From Paracoccaceae bacterium (lineage in GTDB: Bacteria; Pseudomonadota; Alphaproteobacteria; Rhodobacterales; Rhodobacteraceae), in NCBI GenBank assembly GCA_021775315.1, contig JAJFIC010000059.1, positions 1-58,377 on the forward strand: a DNA stretch of 58,377 bases, given 5' to 3'. Position numbers and translations under genes: made by a program. How positions within the stretch are numbered: the stretch's first letter is position 1; the number at the start of each line of letters is the position of its first letter. Under the pieces are notes generated by a model. That model was given only the letters and a program-made list of their open reading frames with translations. It was not told where the DNA came from and made no database searches. This document shows positions 18,234-26,838 of this stretch, one piece after another.

Positions 18234-18848
18234 CTAGGCGGCTTGTTCCAAATCGAGCGTATCAATCTGGGCTTCGGCGGATTTGATTGCAGCCTCGGCG
18301 TCCATCGCCAGACCCGTTGCGGCCACATAGGTGACATCGGTGATGCCAACAAAACCCAGCACTTGCGTCAGGTATGTCGTGGCGTGATCCATGGGCGAGC
18401 CAACCGGCACACCGCCAGAGGCCACCGTGACAATGGCGCGTTTGCCGGTCAGCAGACCCTCAGGGCCGGATTCGGTGTAGCGAAAGGTTTCGCCAGCGCG
18501 ACAGATCAGATCAATCCATGCCTTCAGCGCCGCAGGGACGCCGAAATTGTAAATCGGCAACCCGATGACCAGAACATCGGCGGCGCGCAACTCATCCACC
18601 AATTCATCCGATTGGGCCAACAGCGATTTCTGTTCGTCATTGCGTGTTTCGGCAGGGGTGAAGTTGGCACCAATCCAGTTCTCCGACACGCTTGGCAGGC
18701 CTTGCGCCAGATCCCGGCTAACAATGTTTGTCTCCGGAATTTCCGTTTCCATGCGCGCCACCAGACGGTCGGTCATTTGACGCGAGACCGAGCCTTGGAT
18801 CCGGCTTGAGCTGTTGATTTTCAGTATGTTTACAGGTGTATTTGTCAT
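18234..18848 (-). CDS. azoR: FMN-dependent NADH azoreductase
   Basis: A 204-residue flavodoxin-fold NAD(P)H:quinone/azo reductase. It shows LKINSSSRIQGSVSRQM (FMN phosphate loop), LVIGLPIYNFGVPAALKAWID and a TVASGGVP loop, all AzoR features. The family reduces quinones and azo compounds with two electrons. It is divergent from a LysR-type regulator 51 bases away, and a following doxX gene makes a probable two-gene operon. Confidence 0.92.
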   Translation of the reverse strand: MTNTPVNILKINSSSRIQGSVSRQMTDRLVARMETEIPETNIVSRDLAQGLPSVSENWIGANFTPAETRNDEQKSLLAQSDELVDELRAADVLVIGLPIYNFGVPAALKAWIDLICRAGETFRYTESGPEGLLTGKRAIVTVASGGVPVGSPMDHATTYLTQVLGFVGITDVTYVAATGLAMDAEAAIKSAEAQIDTLDLEQAA

Positions 18849-18899
18849 GTTTCATATCCCAGAGTTTCGTCTTGAGACCTGAGATAAGGAAGAAAGCAT

Positions 18900-19862
18900 T
18901 TGAACAAAAGATCAGAATATGCACAAGTTATGTGCATGGACGCACAGAACTATGCCATCAAGAACTGGGATGAAGTCCGCATCGCCTATCACGTCGCCAG
19001 ATTAGGCACGCTAAGTGCTGCGGCGGATTACCTTGACGTCCATCATGCAACGGTGATCCGGCATATCGACGCGCTTGAGGCCCGGCTAGGCAGCAAACTG
19101 TTTCAACGCCATCCGCGTGGGTATAACCCGACTGAGGCCGGGCTTGAGTTGATGCGCGTTGCCGCCACGACCGAGGATCAGCTATCCCAGCTTGCCGGAA
19201 ACCTGAAAGGTCGCAGCGAAACGGTCAGTGGCAGCCTAATCCTGACGTCGCTGGCAGGTCTGTCGCCGCAGATCACACCGCTACTGGTCGAATTCGGGCG
19301 GCTTTACCCGGCCGTTCAGCTAAGTTTTGTCACCGATGAACGCCCCTTGCGACTGGAATATGGCGAAGCACATGTCGCCCTAAGGGCCGGGCCACAGCCA
19401 AAGGAACCTGACAATATTGCGCAATCGGTTGCCCGCTTTCCGGTCTCGTTGTTTGGGCACAAAGATTACATTAAAAAATATGGCCCCCTGCGCGGCGATA
19501 GCGATGCGGTTAACCATCGGTTCGTTGGCAGCGTCGCGCCTAACCACCGCGCACCGTTTTACCAGTGGATTCAAAAAAATGTACCGGATGATAATCTGGT
19601 CTATAAAGTGTCCGACGCGCGGGCATTTGAAGATGCGATCCATGCCGGGGCCGGGTTGGGGTTTCTGTCGTTGTGGTCCGGTGCGGCGAACCCTGACCTT
19701 GTACAGATGATGCCGTCCTTGCCTGAATGGGATACCCAATTGTGGCTGGTGACCCATGTGGGCTTGCACCGCACCGCAAAAGTTCAGGCGCTGGCCGGAT
19801 TTCTGAAACAGAACATGAAAGCCAAGATCGAAACGCTGGAGCAGTTACAGAAACGACCCTGA
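18900..19862 (+). CDS. LysR-type transcriptional regulator
   Basis: An LTTR with an N-terminal winged helix (VRIAYHVARLGTLSAAADYL, HHATVIRHIDALEARLGSKL) and a C-terminal substrate-binding domain. The TTG at 18900 has AAGGAAG about 8 bases upstream and is chosen; ATG 18936 (MDAQNYAIKNW) is the alternative and lacks a ribosome site. The HTH begins at about residue 25 from the TTG. Divergent placement from azoR-doxX implies control of those genes. The effector is unknown. Confidence 0.9.
   Translation: MNKRSEYAQVMCMDAQNYAIKNWDEVRIAYHVARLGTLSAAADYLDVHHATVIRHIDALEARLGSKLFQRHPRGYNPTEAGLELMRVAATTEDQLSQLAGNLKGRSETVSGSLILTSLAGLSPQITPLLVEFGRLYPAVQLSFVTDERPLRLEYGEAHVALRAGPQPKEPDNIAQSVARFPVSLFGHKDYIKKYGPLRGDSDAVNHRFVGSVAPNHRAPFYQWIQKNVPDDNLVYKVSDARAFEDAIHAGAGLGFLSLWSGAANPDLVQMMPSLPEWDTQLWLVTHVGLHRTAKVQALAGFLKQNMKAKIETLEQLQKRP
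18919..18937. promoter_or_regulatory. LysR-box-like palindrome at the regulator's 5' end
   Basis: ATGCACA, 5 bases, TGTGCAT: a perfect 7-base inverted repeat with the T-N11-A spacing typical of LysR boxes. It overlaps the possible ATG start of the regulator and lies 71 bases from azoR. It is a likely operator for both directions (inference). Confidence 0.45.
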
Positions 19863-19880
19863 CGCGCTCAGGGGTAAAAA

Positions 19881-19896
19881 TTTACCAGTTGATAAA
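19881..19896 (+). promoter_or_regulatory. Degenerate RutR-type box upstream of preT
   Basis: TTTACCAGTTGATAAA matches TTGACCANNTGGTCAA at 11 of 14 defined positions. It lies 57 bases before the preT ATG. It is weaker than the boxes at 24278, 26790 and 26823, but in the right place for the same regulators. Confidence 0.4.
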
Positions 19897-19952
19897 AAAA
19901 TTGAACTGTGCAAGCGTGAATTCACCGAAAAGAAAACAGGGAGAGGGTCAGA

Positions 19953-21275
19953 ATGCCAACTGATCAGTTCACACCGGGCGTGGTTGCAGGACGTCTGAGT
20001 GCCAATGAAATCGCCAATAACTTTCAGGATTTGCATCACCCGCTGAATGACCACGAAGCATTGGTCGCAGCGGATCGTTGTTATTTCTGCTATGACGCGC
20101 CCTGCGCGACGGCTTGTCCGACGACAATCGACATCCCTTTGTTCATCCGTCAGATCGCAACCGGCACCGCCGAAGCGGCCGCGCGCACGATTTTTGCCCA
20201 GAATATTCTTGGTGGCATGTGCGCCCGGGTTTGCCCGACGGAAACCCTGTGTGAAGAAGTGTGCGTTCGCGAGACGGCTGAAGGCAAGCCAGTGGTCATC
20301 GGCCAACTACAACGCTACGCCACGGATCGGTTGATGGCGGCGGGCGGGCATCCAATTGCACGCGCCCCGGAAACCGGAAAATCGGTGGCAATTGTCGGCG
20401 CTGGCCCTGCTGGATTATCAGCGGCGCACCGGCTGGCGATGAAGGGCCATTCGGTGACAATCTATGACGCGCGCGCAAAAGGTGGCGGGCTGAATGAATA
20501 CGGCATAGCCGCCTACAAAGCCCCCGGCGGCTTCGCGCAGGCCGAGCTTGATTGGCTGCTGGGCATTGGCGGGATCACCCTCAAGCACAGTCAACGCCTG
20601 GGTGATGGCGTTTCGCTGGACAGCTTGCAGGCAGATCACGACGCGGTCTTTCTGGGCATCGGATTGGCAGGTGTGAACGCGCTGGCGGTCGATGGCGGTG
20701 ATCGCGACGGCGTGGCAGATGCGGTGGATATGATTGCAGACTTGCGCCAATCGGCAGACAAAACGGACATCGCCGTTGGACGCAACGTGGTTGTGATCGG
20801 CGGCGGAATGACGGCGGTGGATGCGGCTGTGCAATCGAAGTTGCTGGGGGCCGATACTGTGACTATGGCCTATCGACGCGACAAAGCTGCAATGGCCGCG
20901 AGCGTGTTTGAACAGGAACTGGCGACCTCCAAAGGTGTTCGGATCGTTTACAACGCGGCACCAACTGCGGTGACCGACGATGGCGTGGTGTTTGCCAGAA
21001 CCGAAACCAAGGCGGGCAAGCTGGTTGAAACCGGCGAAAAATTTGAGATTGCCGCCGATCAGGTTCTGAAAGCCATTGGCCAGACATTGGACGGCGCGCC
21101 GGATATACTGGCGCTGGAAGGGCGCAAGATCAAGGTGGACGAACAGGGTCGTACCTCGGTCACTGGTATCTGGGCTGGTGGCGATTGTGCCAGCGGTGGT
21201 GACGATCTGACCGTGACGGCGGTCGCCGAAGGGCGTGATGCCGCTGAGGATATTCATGCCTCGTTGACGGCATAA
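19953..21275 (+). CDS. preT: Dihydropyrimidine dehydrogenase (NAD+) subunit PreT
   Basis: PreT is the flavin/NAD(H)-binding partner of PreA; together they reduce uracil and thymine to dihydropyrimidines. The N-terminal Fe-S region has CYFCYDAPCATACPT and MCARVCPTETLCEEVC. The FAD-binding VAIVGAGPAGLSAAHRLA and the second nucleotide-binding VVVIGGGMTAVDAA follow. The C-terminus has the WAGGDCASGGDDLTVTAVAEG flavin segment. At 440 residues it is typical. GGGAGAGG precedes the ATG. It is 14 bases upstream of preA. Confidence 0.96.
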   Translation: MPTDQFTPGVVAGRLSANEIANNFQDLHHPLNDHEALVAADRCYFCYDAPCATACPTTIDIPLFIRQIATGTAEAAARTIFAQNILGGMCARVCPTETLCEEVCVRETAEGKPVVIGQLQRYATDRLMAAGGHPIARAPETGKSVAIVGAGPAGLSAAHRLAMKGHSVTIYDARAKGGGLNEYGIAAYKAPGGFAQAELDWLLGIGGITLKHSQRLGDGVSLDSLQADHDAVFLGIGLAGVNALAVDGGDRDGVADAVDMIADLRQSADKTDIAVGRNVVVIGGGMTAVDAAVQSKLLGADTVTMAYRRDKAAMAASVFEQELATSKGVRIVYNAAPTAVTDDGVVFARTETKAGKLVETGEKFEIAADQVLKAIGQTLDGAPDILALEGRKIKVDEQGRTSVTGIWAGGDCASGGDDLTVTAVAEGRDAAEDIHASLTA

Positions 21276-21289
21276 GGGAGGGCTAGATT

Positions 21290-22600
21290 ATGGCTGACTT
21301 AACAAGCGAATTCGTCGGGATCAAATCCCCCAACCCGTTCTGGCTGGCCAGTGCGCCGCCAACGGACAAAGAATACAACGTCCGCCGGGCGTTCGAGGCG
21401 GGATGGGGTGGCGTTGTCTGGAAAACACTGGGCGAAGCGGGACCTCCGGTGGTCAATGTGAACGGCCCGCGCTACGGCGCGATCTGGGGTGCGGATCGAC
21501 GGTTGCTGGGGCTGAATAACATCGAACTGATCACCGACCGACCCTTGGAGGTGAACCTGCAAGAGATCAAATCGGTCAAACGTGATTACCCGGATCGGGC
21601 GGTTGTGGTATCCCTGATGGTGCCTTGCGAAGAAGACGCTTGGCGAAAGATCCTGCCATTGGTTGAAGAAACCGGCGCGGATGGGGTCGAGCTGAACTTT
21701 GGCTGCCCGCACGGGATGGCGGAACGCGGCATGGGCTCGGCCGTGGGCCAGGTGCCTGAATATATCGAAATGGTCACCCGCTGGTGCAAGCAATACACCC
21801 GCATGCCCGTGATCGTGAAGCTGACGCCCAACATCACCGACATACGTATGCCTGCCGAGGCTGCACTGCGCGGGGGGGCGGATGCCGTCAGTCTGATCAA
21901 CACGATCAATTCTATCACCTCGGTCAATCTGGATGTATTCTCGCCCGAGCCGATGTTGGATGGTGTCGGCGCGCATGGCGGCTATTGCGGACCAGCGGTC
22001 AAGCCGATTGCGCTGAACATGGTGGCCGAGATCAAGCGGAATGCGATCACGGCGGGTCTGCCAGTGTCGGGCATCGGCGGTGTTACCACATGGCGCGACG
22101 CGGCTGAGTTTATCGCGCTGGGCGCTGGCAATGTGCAGGTCTGCACGGCGGCGATGACTTACGGGTTTGATGTCGTCAAAGAGATGATCTCGGGGCTGTC
22201 GCAATGGATGGACGAAGGTGGGCACGAAAGTGTTGCCTCGGTCGTTGGGCGCGCTGTGCCGAACATTCGCGATTGGCAGGATCTGAACCTGAATTACGTG
22301 ACAAAGGCCAAGATAGATCAGGATTTGTGTATCAAATGCGGGCGGTGTTTTGCGGCCTGTGAAGACACGTCGCATCAGGCGATCTTTGATCAGATCGACG
22401 GGGTGCGTGGCTTTGAAGTCAATGACGCGGAGTGCGTCGCCTGTAATCTGTGCGTCAATGTCTGCCCGGTTGAGAATTGCATCACGATGGAAGAATTGGC
22501 GCTGGGCGAGGTTGATCCAAGGACCGGCAAGCCTGTTGAAGGATATGCCAACTGGCAGACCCATCCGAACAACCCGGGAGCTGTGAAGGCCGCCGAATAG
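21290..22600 (+). CDS. preA: Dihydropyrimidine dehydrogenase (NAD+) subunit PreA
   Basis: The FMN/Fe-S catalytic subunit. The dihydroorotate-dehydrogenase-like barrel opens FVGIKSPNPFWLASAPPTDK and carries VELNFGCPHGMAERGMGSA and VSGIGGVTTWRDAAEF. Two [4Fe-4S] motifs close it: CIKCGRCFAACEDTSHQ and CVACNLCVNVCPVENC. It is 436 residues, in operon with preT. Substrates are uracil/thymine, the first step of reductive pyrimidine degradation that continues with the genes at 26901-29823. Confidence 0.97.
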   Translation: MADLTSEFVGIKSPNPFWLASAPPTDKEYNVRRAFEAGWGGVVWKTLGEAGPPVVNVNGPRYGAIWGADRRLLGLNNIELITDRPLEVNLQEIKSVKRDYPDRAVVVSLMVPCEEDAWRKILPLVEETGADGVELNFGCPHGMAERGMGSAVGQVPEYIEMVTRWCKQYTRMPVIVKLTPNITDIRMPAEAALRGGADAVSLINTINSITSVNLDVFSPEPMLDGVGAHGGYCGPAVKPIALNMVAEIKRNAITAGLPVSGIGGVTTWRDAAEFIALGAGNVQVCTAAMTYGFDVVKEMISGLSQWMDEGGHESVASVVGRAVPNIRDWQDLNLNYVTKAKIDQDLCIKCGRCFAACEDTSHQAIFDQIDGVRGFEVNDAECVACNLCVNVCPVENCITMEELALGEVDPRTGKPVEGYANWQTHPNNPGAVKAAE

Positions 22601-22639
22601 CCCGGCGGCCATAGCAAGGGGGCTGTCTGCCCCCTTGGA

Positions 22640-22666
22640 CCCCCGAGGATATTTTTCAAAAGAAGA
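22640..22666. repeat. CCCCCGAGGATATTTTT element downstream of preA
   Basis: CCCCCGAGGATATTTTT plus an A-rich AAAAGAAG tail follows an AAGGGGGC/GCCCCCTT stem (22616-22636). The stem plus T-run looks like a terminator for preTA. It resembles the CCTCCGGCGGGAGTATTT elements at 13976 and 30796. Confidence 0.5.
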
Positions 22667-22766
22667 AAGGTGCGCGGCGCCCAACGAGGCTCGGGAATTG
22701 CGGCTTTCCCTTGGGGGTTTGGCTTGATAGCAATCAGGCGGGACTATTTCGCAAGAGGTTTGCACG

Positions 22767-23663
22767 ATGAACTTGACGGCTGAGCAATGGCGCGGGCATG
22801 CGGCGATGCTGGTTTTTTCGGCCCTTGTGGCGGGTTCCTTTAGCCTTGGCCATATCGTGGCGAATGAGATCGCGCCATCCGCGGTCAACGCGGTTCGCTT
22901 TGTTCTGGCAGCCATTGTCATGGGTTTGTTTGTTCTGACCGGGCCGGGATTTAAGCGGGCGCATTTTCAGGCGCCCTGGCGGTATCTGATACTGGGCGGG
23001 TTGTTCGGGCTTTATTTTGTTTTGATGTTTGAGGGGCTGAAAACCGCCAAGCCTGTTTCGGCTGCGGCGGTCTTTACGCTGATGCCGATGTTGGCGGCTG
23101 TGTTTGGGTATATTCTGCTCAGGCAAATCACCACATCGCGCATGGCCTTGGCGCTGACAATCGCAGCACTTGGGGCATTATGGGTCATCTTCAGGGCGGA
23201 TTTTTCAGCGATTTCTACACTGGATGTCGGGCGCGGCGAGGTGATTTATTTCATCGGTTGTATCAGCCACGCGATTTACACGCCGATGGTGCGCAAGCTG
23301 AACCGGGGCGAGGGGGCGGTGACCTTTACCTTTGGCACATTGGTGGCGGGTTCCATCCTGTTGGTGGCGGTCGGGTTCAGCGAATTGATCGCCACGCCCT
23401 GGGCGGAATTGCCGGCGATCGTCTGGATCACGCTGGGATATTTGGTGGTGTTTTCAACGGCTGCGTCTTTCGTGCTGCTGCAATATGCGACGCTGCGGCT
23501 GCCGTCGGCCAAAGTGATGGCGTATTCTTATCTGACGCCGACCTGGGTGATCCTGTGGGAGGCCGCGCTGGGCAATCGTTTGCCTGCCCCACTGGTGATG
23601 CTGGGCGTCGGGGCAACGATTGTAGCGCTTTTGGTTCTGCTCAAGGACGAAGCAGTTTCGTGA
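22767..23663 (+). CDS. EamA/DMT-family transporter
   Basis: A 298-residue inner-membrane protein with ten hydrophobic helices in two EamA repeats. The first repeat holds AMLVFSALVAGSFSLGHIVA and a FVLMFEGLKTAKPVSAAAVF segment. The second ends TPTWVILWEAALGNRLPAP. AGAGG lies about 8 bases before the ATG. It sits between preA and a convergent TetR gene whose 3' end it overlaps by 23 bases. Cargo unknown; export of a metabolite is typical for the family. Confidence 0.9.
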   Translation: MNLTAEQWRGHAAMLVFSALVAGSFSLGHIVANEIAPSAVNAVRFVLAAIVMGLFVLTGPGFKRAHFQAPWRYLILGGLFGLYFVLMFEGLKTAKPVSAAAVFTLMPMLAAVFGYILLRQITTSRMALALTIAALGALWVIFRADFSAISTLDVGRGEVIYFIGCISHAIYTPMVRKLNRGEGAVTFTFGTLVAGSILLVAVGFSELIATPWAELPAIVWITLGYLVVFSTAASFVLLQYATLRLPSAKVMAYSYLTPTWVILWEAALGNRLPAPLVMLGVGATIVALLVLLKDEAVS

Positions 23664-24264
23664 ACATATCGGTCAGGTGACGCGCAGCATCGTCAAAACG
23701 GGTGGCGGCGCGGGGGCCAAGAACCACGCTGACCTGCGTGTCGAAATCGGCGTAATGTTGGGTCGTTGACCAGATCGAAAAGATCAGGTGATAGGGGTCG
23801 ACCGGCGCAATTTGGTTTTGTTGCGACCAGCCCCGGATGATGAGTGCCTTTTCGTCGACCAAGGTTTTCAACGGACCTGCAATTTGATCGAGGATACGCG
23901 GCGCGCCCTGCAAAATCTCATTAGCAAAAAGGCGGCTTTCGCGCGGAAAATCGCGGGCCATTTCCAGTTTGCGGGTCACATAGGCCAGTATTTCGGTGAT
24001 CGGTTCACCGTTTTCGTCAAGCGCGTGTAGTGGTGCCAGCCAAGTTTCAAGCAGGCGTTCCAGCAATCGCGAGTGGATCGCGTCTTTGTTGTCGAAATAA
24101 TAAAGCAGGTTGGGTTTTGACAGGCCAGCCTGTCCAGCGATCTGGTCTATGGTCGAGCCGCGATAGCCGTAGGTCGCAAAAACCTCGAGCGCGGCTGTCA
24201 GGATCAGTTCAGTCTTTTCGCGTTGGATTCGCGTTCGCGTTTTGGATGCCGCCGCGCGTGCCAT
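23641..24264 (-). CDS. TetR-family regulator, RutR-like (first copy)
   Basis: A 207-residue regulator with an N-terminal HTH (LEVFATYGYRGSTIDQIAGQ, AGLSKPNLLYYFDNKDAIHS) and a C-terminal ligand domain of the RutR type (FSIWSTTQHYADFD). RutR in E. coli senses uracil/thymine. A palindromic RutR-like box lies 13-30 bases upstream of its ATG, so autoregulation is likely. It is one of two paralogues in this locus. Its partner at 26125 shares the motif order and the W-x-TTQHYADF segment. Confidence 0.9.
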   Translation of the reverse strand: MARAAASKTRTRIQREKTELILTAALEVFATYGYRGSTIDQIAGQAGLSKPNLLYYFDNKDAIHSRLLERLLETWLAPLHALDENGEPITEILAYVTRKLEMARDFPRESRLFANEILQGAPRILDQIAGPLKTLVDEKALIIRGWSQQNQIAPVDPYHLIFSIWSTTQHYADFDTQVSVVLGPRAATRFDDAARHLTDMFTKLLRP

Positions 24265-24276
24265 GCCTCATCACCC

Positions 24277-24294
24277 TTTGACCTGTTGGTCAAA
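24277..24294. promoter_or_regulatory. RutR-type operator upstream of the first tetR gene
   Basis: TTTGACC-TGTT-GGTCAAA is a perfect 7-base inverted repeat. The inner 16 bases match the RutR consensus TTGACCANNTGGTCAA at 13 of 14 positions. It is placed to control the regulator gene at 24264. Confidence 0.65.
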
Positions 24295-24329
24295 CCAGCA
24301 GAGCATTTAATTCGCAAAGGTGCAAGATT

Positions 24330-25379
24330 CTAGATAGACGCGCGGCCGTAAAGCGCTTTGGCCTGTGCGTGTGACAGCAATTTGCGCTGGCTTTCGTCCC
24401 ACAATTGCAGCTTCACGCATGCAAAGCTTTCCAACAGGGTCATGCGCTGGGCATTTGCCAGAACCGGATGATCGTGCAAAACTTCGGTCAGACGGTAAAA
24501 CGGGATGCGGCTATAGAGGTGATGAACGTGGTGGATGCCGATATTGGCTGACAGCCATTGCAGCGCTTTTGGCAGCACGTAATGGGATGAGCCGTGCAGT
24601 GCTGCGTCATGCAATTGCCAATGTTCGTTGTCATCCCATTGGGTGTTCTCAAACTGATGCTGCACATAAAACAACCACAGACCGATTGAGGCCCCGACAA
24701 GCGTTGTTGGCAAGAAGATCAGAACAACGGTCATAAGCCCGCCAAAGTAAATCAACAGACCCAGAATAGCGGCAATAATCAAATTCGTGCTCATCGCGCT
24801 GGTCCAATATTGCCAGCCGGAATGCATTAATCCCACAGGCAGTCGGTTTTGTAGATAAAACAGATAGATCGGCCCAAGCCCGAATAGCACGACAGGGTTC
24901 CGATAGAGGCGGTACATGAACCGACCCCAGGCCGTCAGGGCCTGATATTCGCGCACGGTCATGGTGTGAACGTCGCCAATCCCGCGTTTGTCCAGATTGC
25001 CCGAGGCCGAGTGATGCACCGCATGGGTGCGTCGCCAAACGTCATAGGGTGTCAGCGTCAGTGCGCCAAGCACCCGGCCAACCCAATCGCCTGCATGTTT
25101 GTTTTTGAAAAACGCGCGGTGACCGCAATCATGCTGGATGGCGAACAGACGTACCAGAAACGTGCCGTTGGCAATCGCGATAGCGGCCGTCAGCCAATAG
25201 GAAAACGACAAGGACCACCAGGCCAGTGCCCACAAGACGATAAACGGAACCAGTGTGACCGCCAGTTCAAAAATGCTGCGCCACGTGCTGGGATCGCGGT
25301 ATTTGCTAAGGATCTGAACCCAATCGCGCGAAGTTTCGGGCGCGGCTTTAGCCGCGTCGGTCGTTTGGGTAAGTGTCAT
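24330..25379 (-). CDS. Fatty acid desaturase (membrane diiron type)
   Basis: A 349-residue membrane protein with the three histidine boxes of the FADS family: HDCGHR, HAVHH and HHVHH (the last in NIGIHHVHHLYSRIPFYR). Several hydrophobic segments flank them (LVPFIVLWALAWWSLSF and others). It introduces a double bond in membrane lipids, needing ferredoxin or a similar donor; regiospecificity is not readable. It lies inside the pyrimidine locus between the two tetR genes without a RutR box nearby. That placement is unusual. Confidence 0.93.
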   Translation of the reverse strand: MTLTQTTDAAKAAPETSRDWVQILSKYRDPSTWRSIFELAVTLVPFIVLWALAWWSLSFSYWLTAAIAIANGTFLVRLFAIQHDCGHRAFFKNKHAGDWVGRVLGALTLTPYDVWRRTHAVHHSASGNLDKRGIGDVHTMTVREYQALTAWGRFMYRLYRNPVVLFGLGPIYLFYLQNRLPVGLMHSGWQYWTSAMSTNLIIAAILGLLIYFGGLMTVVLIFLPTTLVGASIGLWLFYVQHQFENTQWDDNEHWQLHDAALHGSSHYVLPKALQWLSANIGIHHVHHLYSRIPFYRLTEVLHDHPVLANAQRMTLLESFACVKLQLWDESQRKLLSHAQAKALYGRASI

Positions 25380-25638
25380 GCATCCGCTCGGTTGGTGTTG
25401 TTATGGGATACGACCTAAACTAACGGGTCTGATTAGCAAGTTAATTTCCGCAAATTATTGTGAAAATCAGTGAGATGGACAAGGTAACGCAGGGTAAGCA
25501 CAGGGCAAACATGGTCGGTGACAGGCGTCAGGCACAACCAGCGGGATATGTGCCAATGCGCGTGCGCCCATCAAAATGGTCCGCTCCGGCCTGAACCATG
25601 CCGGGGCGTTGTGGGCGCGCGGTGTTGTTATTGTGTTG

Positions 25639-25941
25639 TCAGTAGCAGGCGGCCTCAATCGCATCCTCAAACTGTTGATGGTCCTTGCCACCGACAGGAT
25701 TTCCCCAATAGGGCGGAATGATCGCGCGGTAATATGGGCCGCGGTTGCGGTAGTACCCATAGATATAATATTGCCGCCCGTTCGAGCAATTGATGACCGT
25801 TATGTCCGCTTCTTCAACGTTTGAGGCGGCAGGCTGGTGAAAGCGTTGTTCAATAGTGTATTGCGCGGCTTGTACATCGCTTGCGCAGCCCAGCAATCCA
25901 ATTGCCACCGCACCCGTCAGGGCCAGAAATGTGGTTCTCAT
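25639..25941 (-). CDS. Small putative lipoprotein, 100 aa
   Basis: Unknown function. It starts MRTTFLALTGAVAIGLLGCA with a lipobox-like LLGC, so it is likely an outer-membrane or periplasmic lipoprotein. The tail is Tyr/Pro-rich (YYIYGYYRNRGPYYRAIIPPYW) and ends in EAACY. AAGGAAAG precedes the ATG at 25941; longer upstream starts lack a signal sequence. It lies upstream of the desaturase on the same strand. Confidence 0.65.
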   Translation of the reverse strand: MRTTFLALTGAVAIGLLGCASDVQAAQYTIEQRFHQPAASNVEEADITVINCSNGRQYYIYGYYRNRGPYYRAIIPPYWGNPVGGKDHQQFEDAIEAACY

Positions 25942-26124
25942 CGGTGTCTTTCCTTTATCTTGCATCGGACCATTGCTGCATTGCATTTAGACGCCAACCT
26001 CAGCAACAAACTGAAAAGCGGCGTCGGGGTCCGGTTTGGGTATGGCTGTATTTTGCGCGCACGCGGTGTTTCGCGTCGTTGATGCAGATCAGAATACGAG
26101 ACGAAGGGCGGGTTTTCGCCCGGC

Positions 26125-26766
26125 TCAGCCTTCGGCGGAAACACCAATCCCGGTCAGAATGATCTGCTTGACCGAGGCTTTGGCCTCAGCCCATTGCTGA
26201 TCGCTAAGTGCTTTGCCTTCATTCAGCGTCTCGATCTGATGCCCGAAATCGGCGTAATGCTGGGTTGTCGCCCACAGCATGTATAACAAATGGCGCGGGT
26301 TGACCGGGTTCATCCGACCCTCGTCGATCCAGCGTTGGATGACTTTCATGCGCCCGTCGGTCCATTCCGCCAGCGTCGTTTCCAGATAATCCTGAATGAC
26401 CGGTGCGCGGTGCATAACCTCGGACGCCCAGACTTTTGAGCCCGCCGGATAAGCGCGGCTGATTTCCATTTTGGCGTCGATATAAGCGCCGATCCCTTCG
26501 GCGGGACCTTCGGCGCTGTCAAATACATCCGCCGCCCGCAGCCAGAACTGAAAGATGTTTTGCACCACTTGGCGATACAGCGATTCCTTGGTGGGAAAGT
26601 AATAATGCAGGTTGGCCTTGGGCAATCCGGCCACGTCAGCGATCAGTTGCATGGTCGCCCCGCCAAACCCGGCCTCGGCAAAAACCTTTTCGGCTGCCTC
26701 AAGAATAAGCTTTTCCTGCGCTTCACGGCGCTGTTTTTTGCTTTGAGGTTTGGCTGCGATATTCAT
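26125..26766 (-). CDS. TetR-family regulator, RutR-like (second copy)
   Basis: A 213-residue RutR-like regulator: HTH at AEKVFAEAGFGGATMQLIAD, AGLPKANLHYYFPTKESLYR; ligand domain with MLWATTQHYADFGHQI. It is divergent from the beta-ureidopropionase gene and two RutR-type boxes fill the space between them. It is the more probable direct regulator of that operon. Two paralogues in one locus may respond to different ligands or form a hierarchy (inference). Confidence 0.9.
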   Translation of the reverse strand: MNIAAKPQSKKQRREAQEKLILEAAEKVFAEAGFGGATMQLIADVAGLPKANLHYYFPTKESLYRQVVQNIFQFWLRAADVFDSAEGPAEGIGAYIDAKMEISRAYPAGSKVWASEVMHRAPVIQDYLETTLAEWTDGRMKVIQRWIDEGRMNPVNPRHLLYMLWATTQHYADFGHQIETLNEGKALSDQQWAEAKASVKQIILTGIGVSAEG

Positions 26767-26789
26767 TTCGCTGTAAACTCAGTTTTTTC

Positions 26790-26805
26790 TTGACCAGATG
26801 GTCAG
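26790..26805. promoter_or_regulatory. RutR-type operator 1 of the tetR/hydrolase promoter
   Basis: TTGACCAGATGGTCAG matches TTGACCANNTGGTCAA at 13 of 14 positions. It lies 24 bases upstream of the second tetR start. Confidence 0.7.
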
Positions 26806-26822
26806 GTTGTGGTCCCGTAATC

Positions 26823-26838
26823 TTGACCATATGGTCAG
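26823..26838. promoter_or_regulatory. RutR-type operator 2 of the tetR/hydrolase promoter
   Basis: TTGACCATATGGTCAG, also 13 of 14. Its centre is 33 bases from operator 1, three helical turns, so two dimers could sit on the same DNA face. It is 62 bases upstream of the hydrolase ATG. Confidence 0.7.

Noticed and set aside
19953-22600. preT/preA as glutamate-synthase-like genes
   Set aside because: PreT resembles the GltD small subunit, but the paired PreA with a DHOD barrel and two Fe-S motifs plus dihydropyrimidinase downstream settles the pyrimidine role.
21299-22921. 540-codon minus-strand frame
   Set aside because: Antisense of preA, which is unambiguous on the other strand; no recognisable protein.
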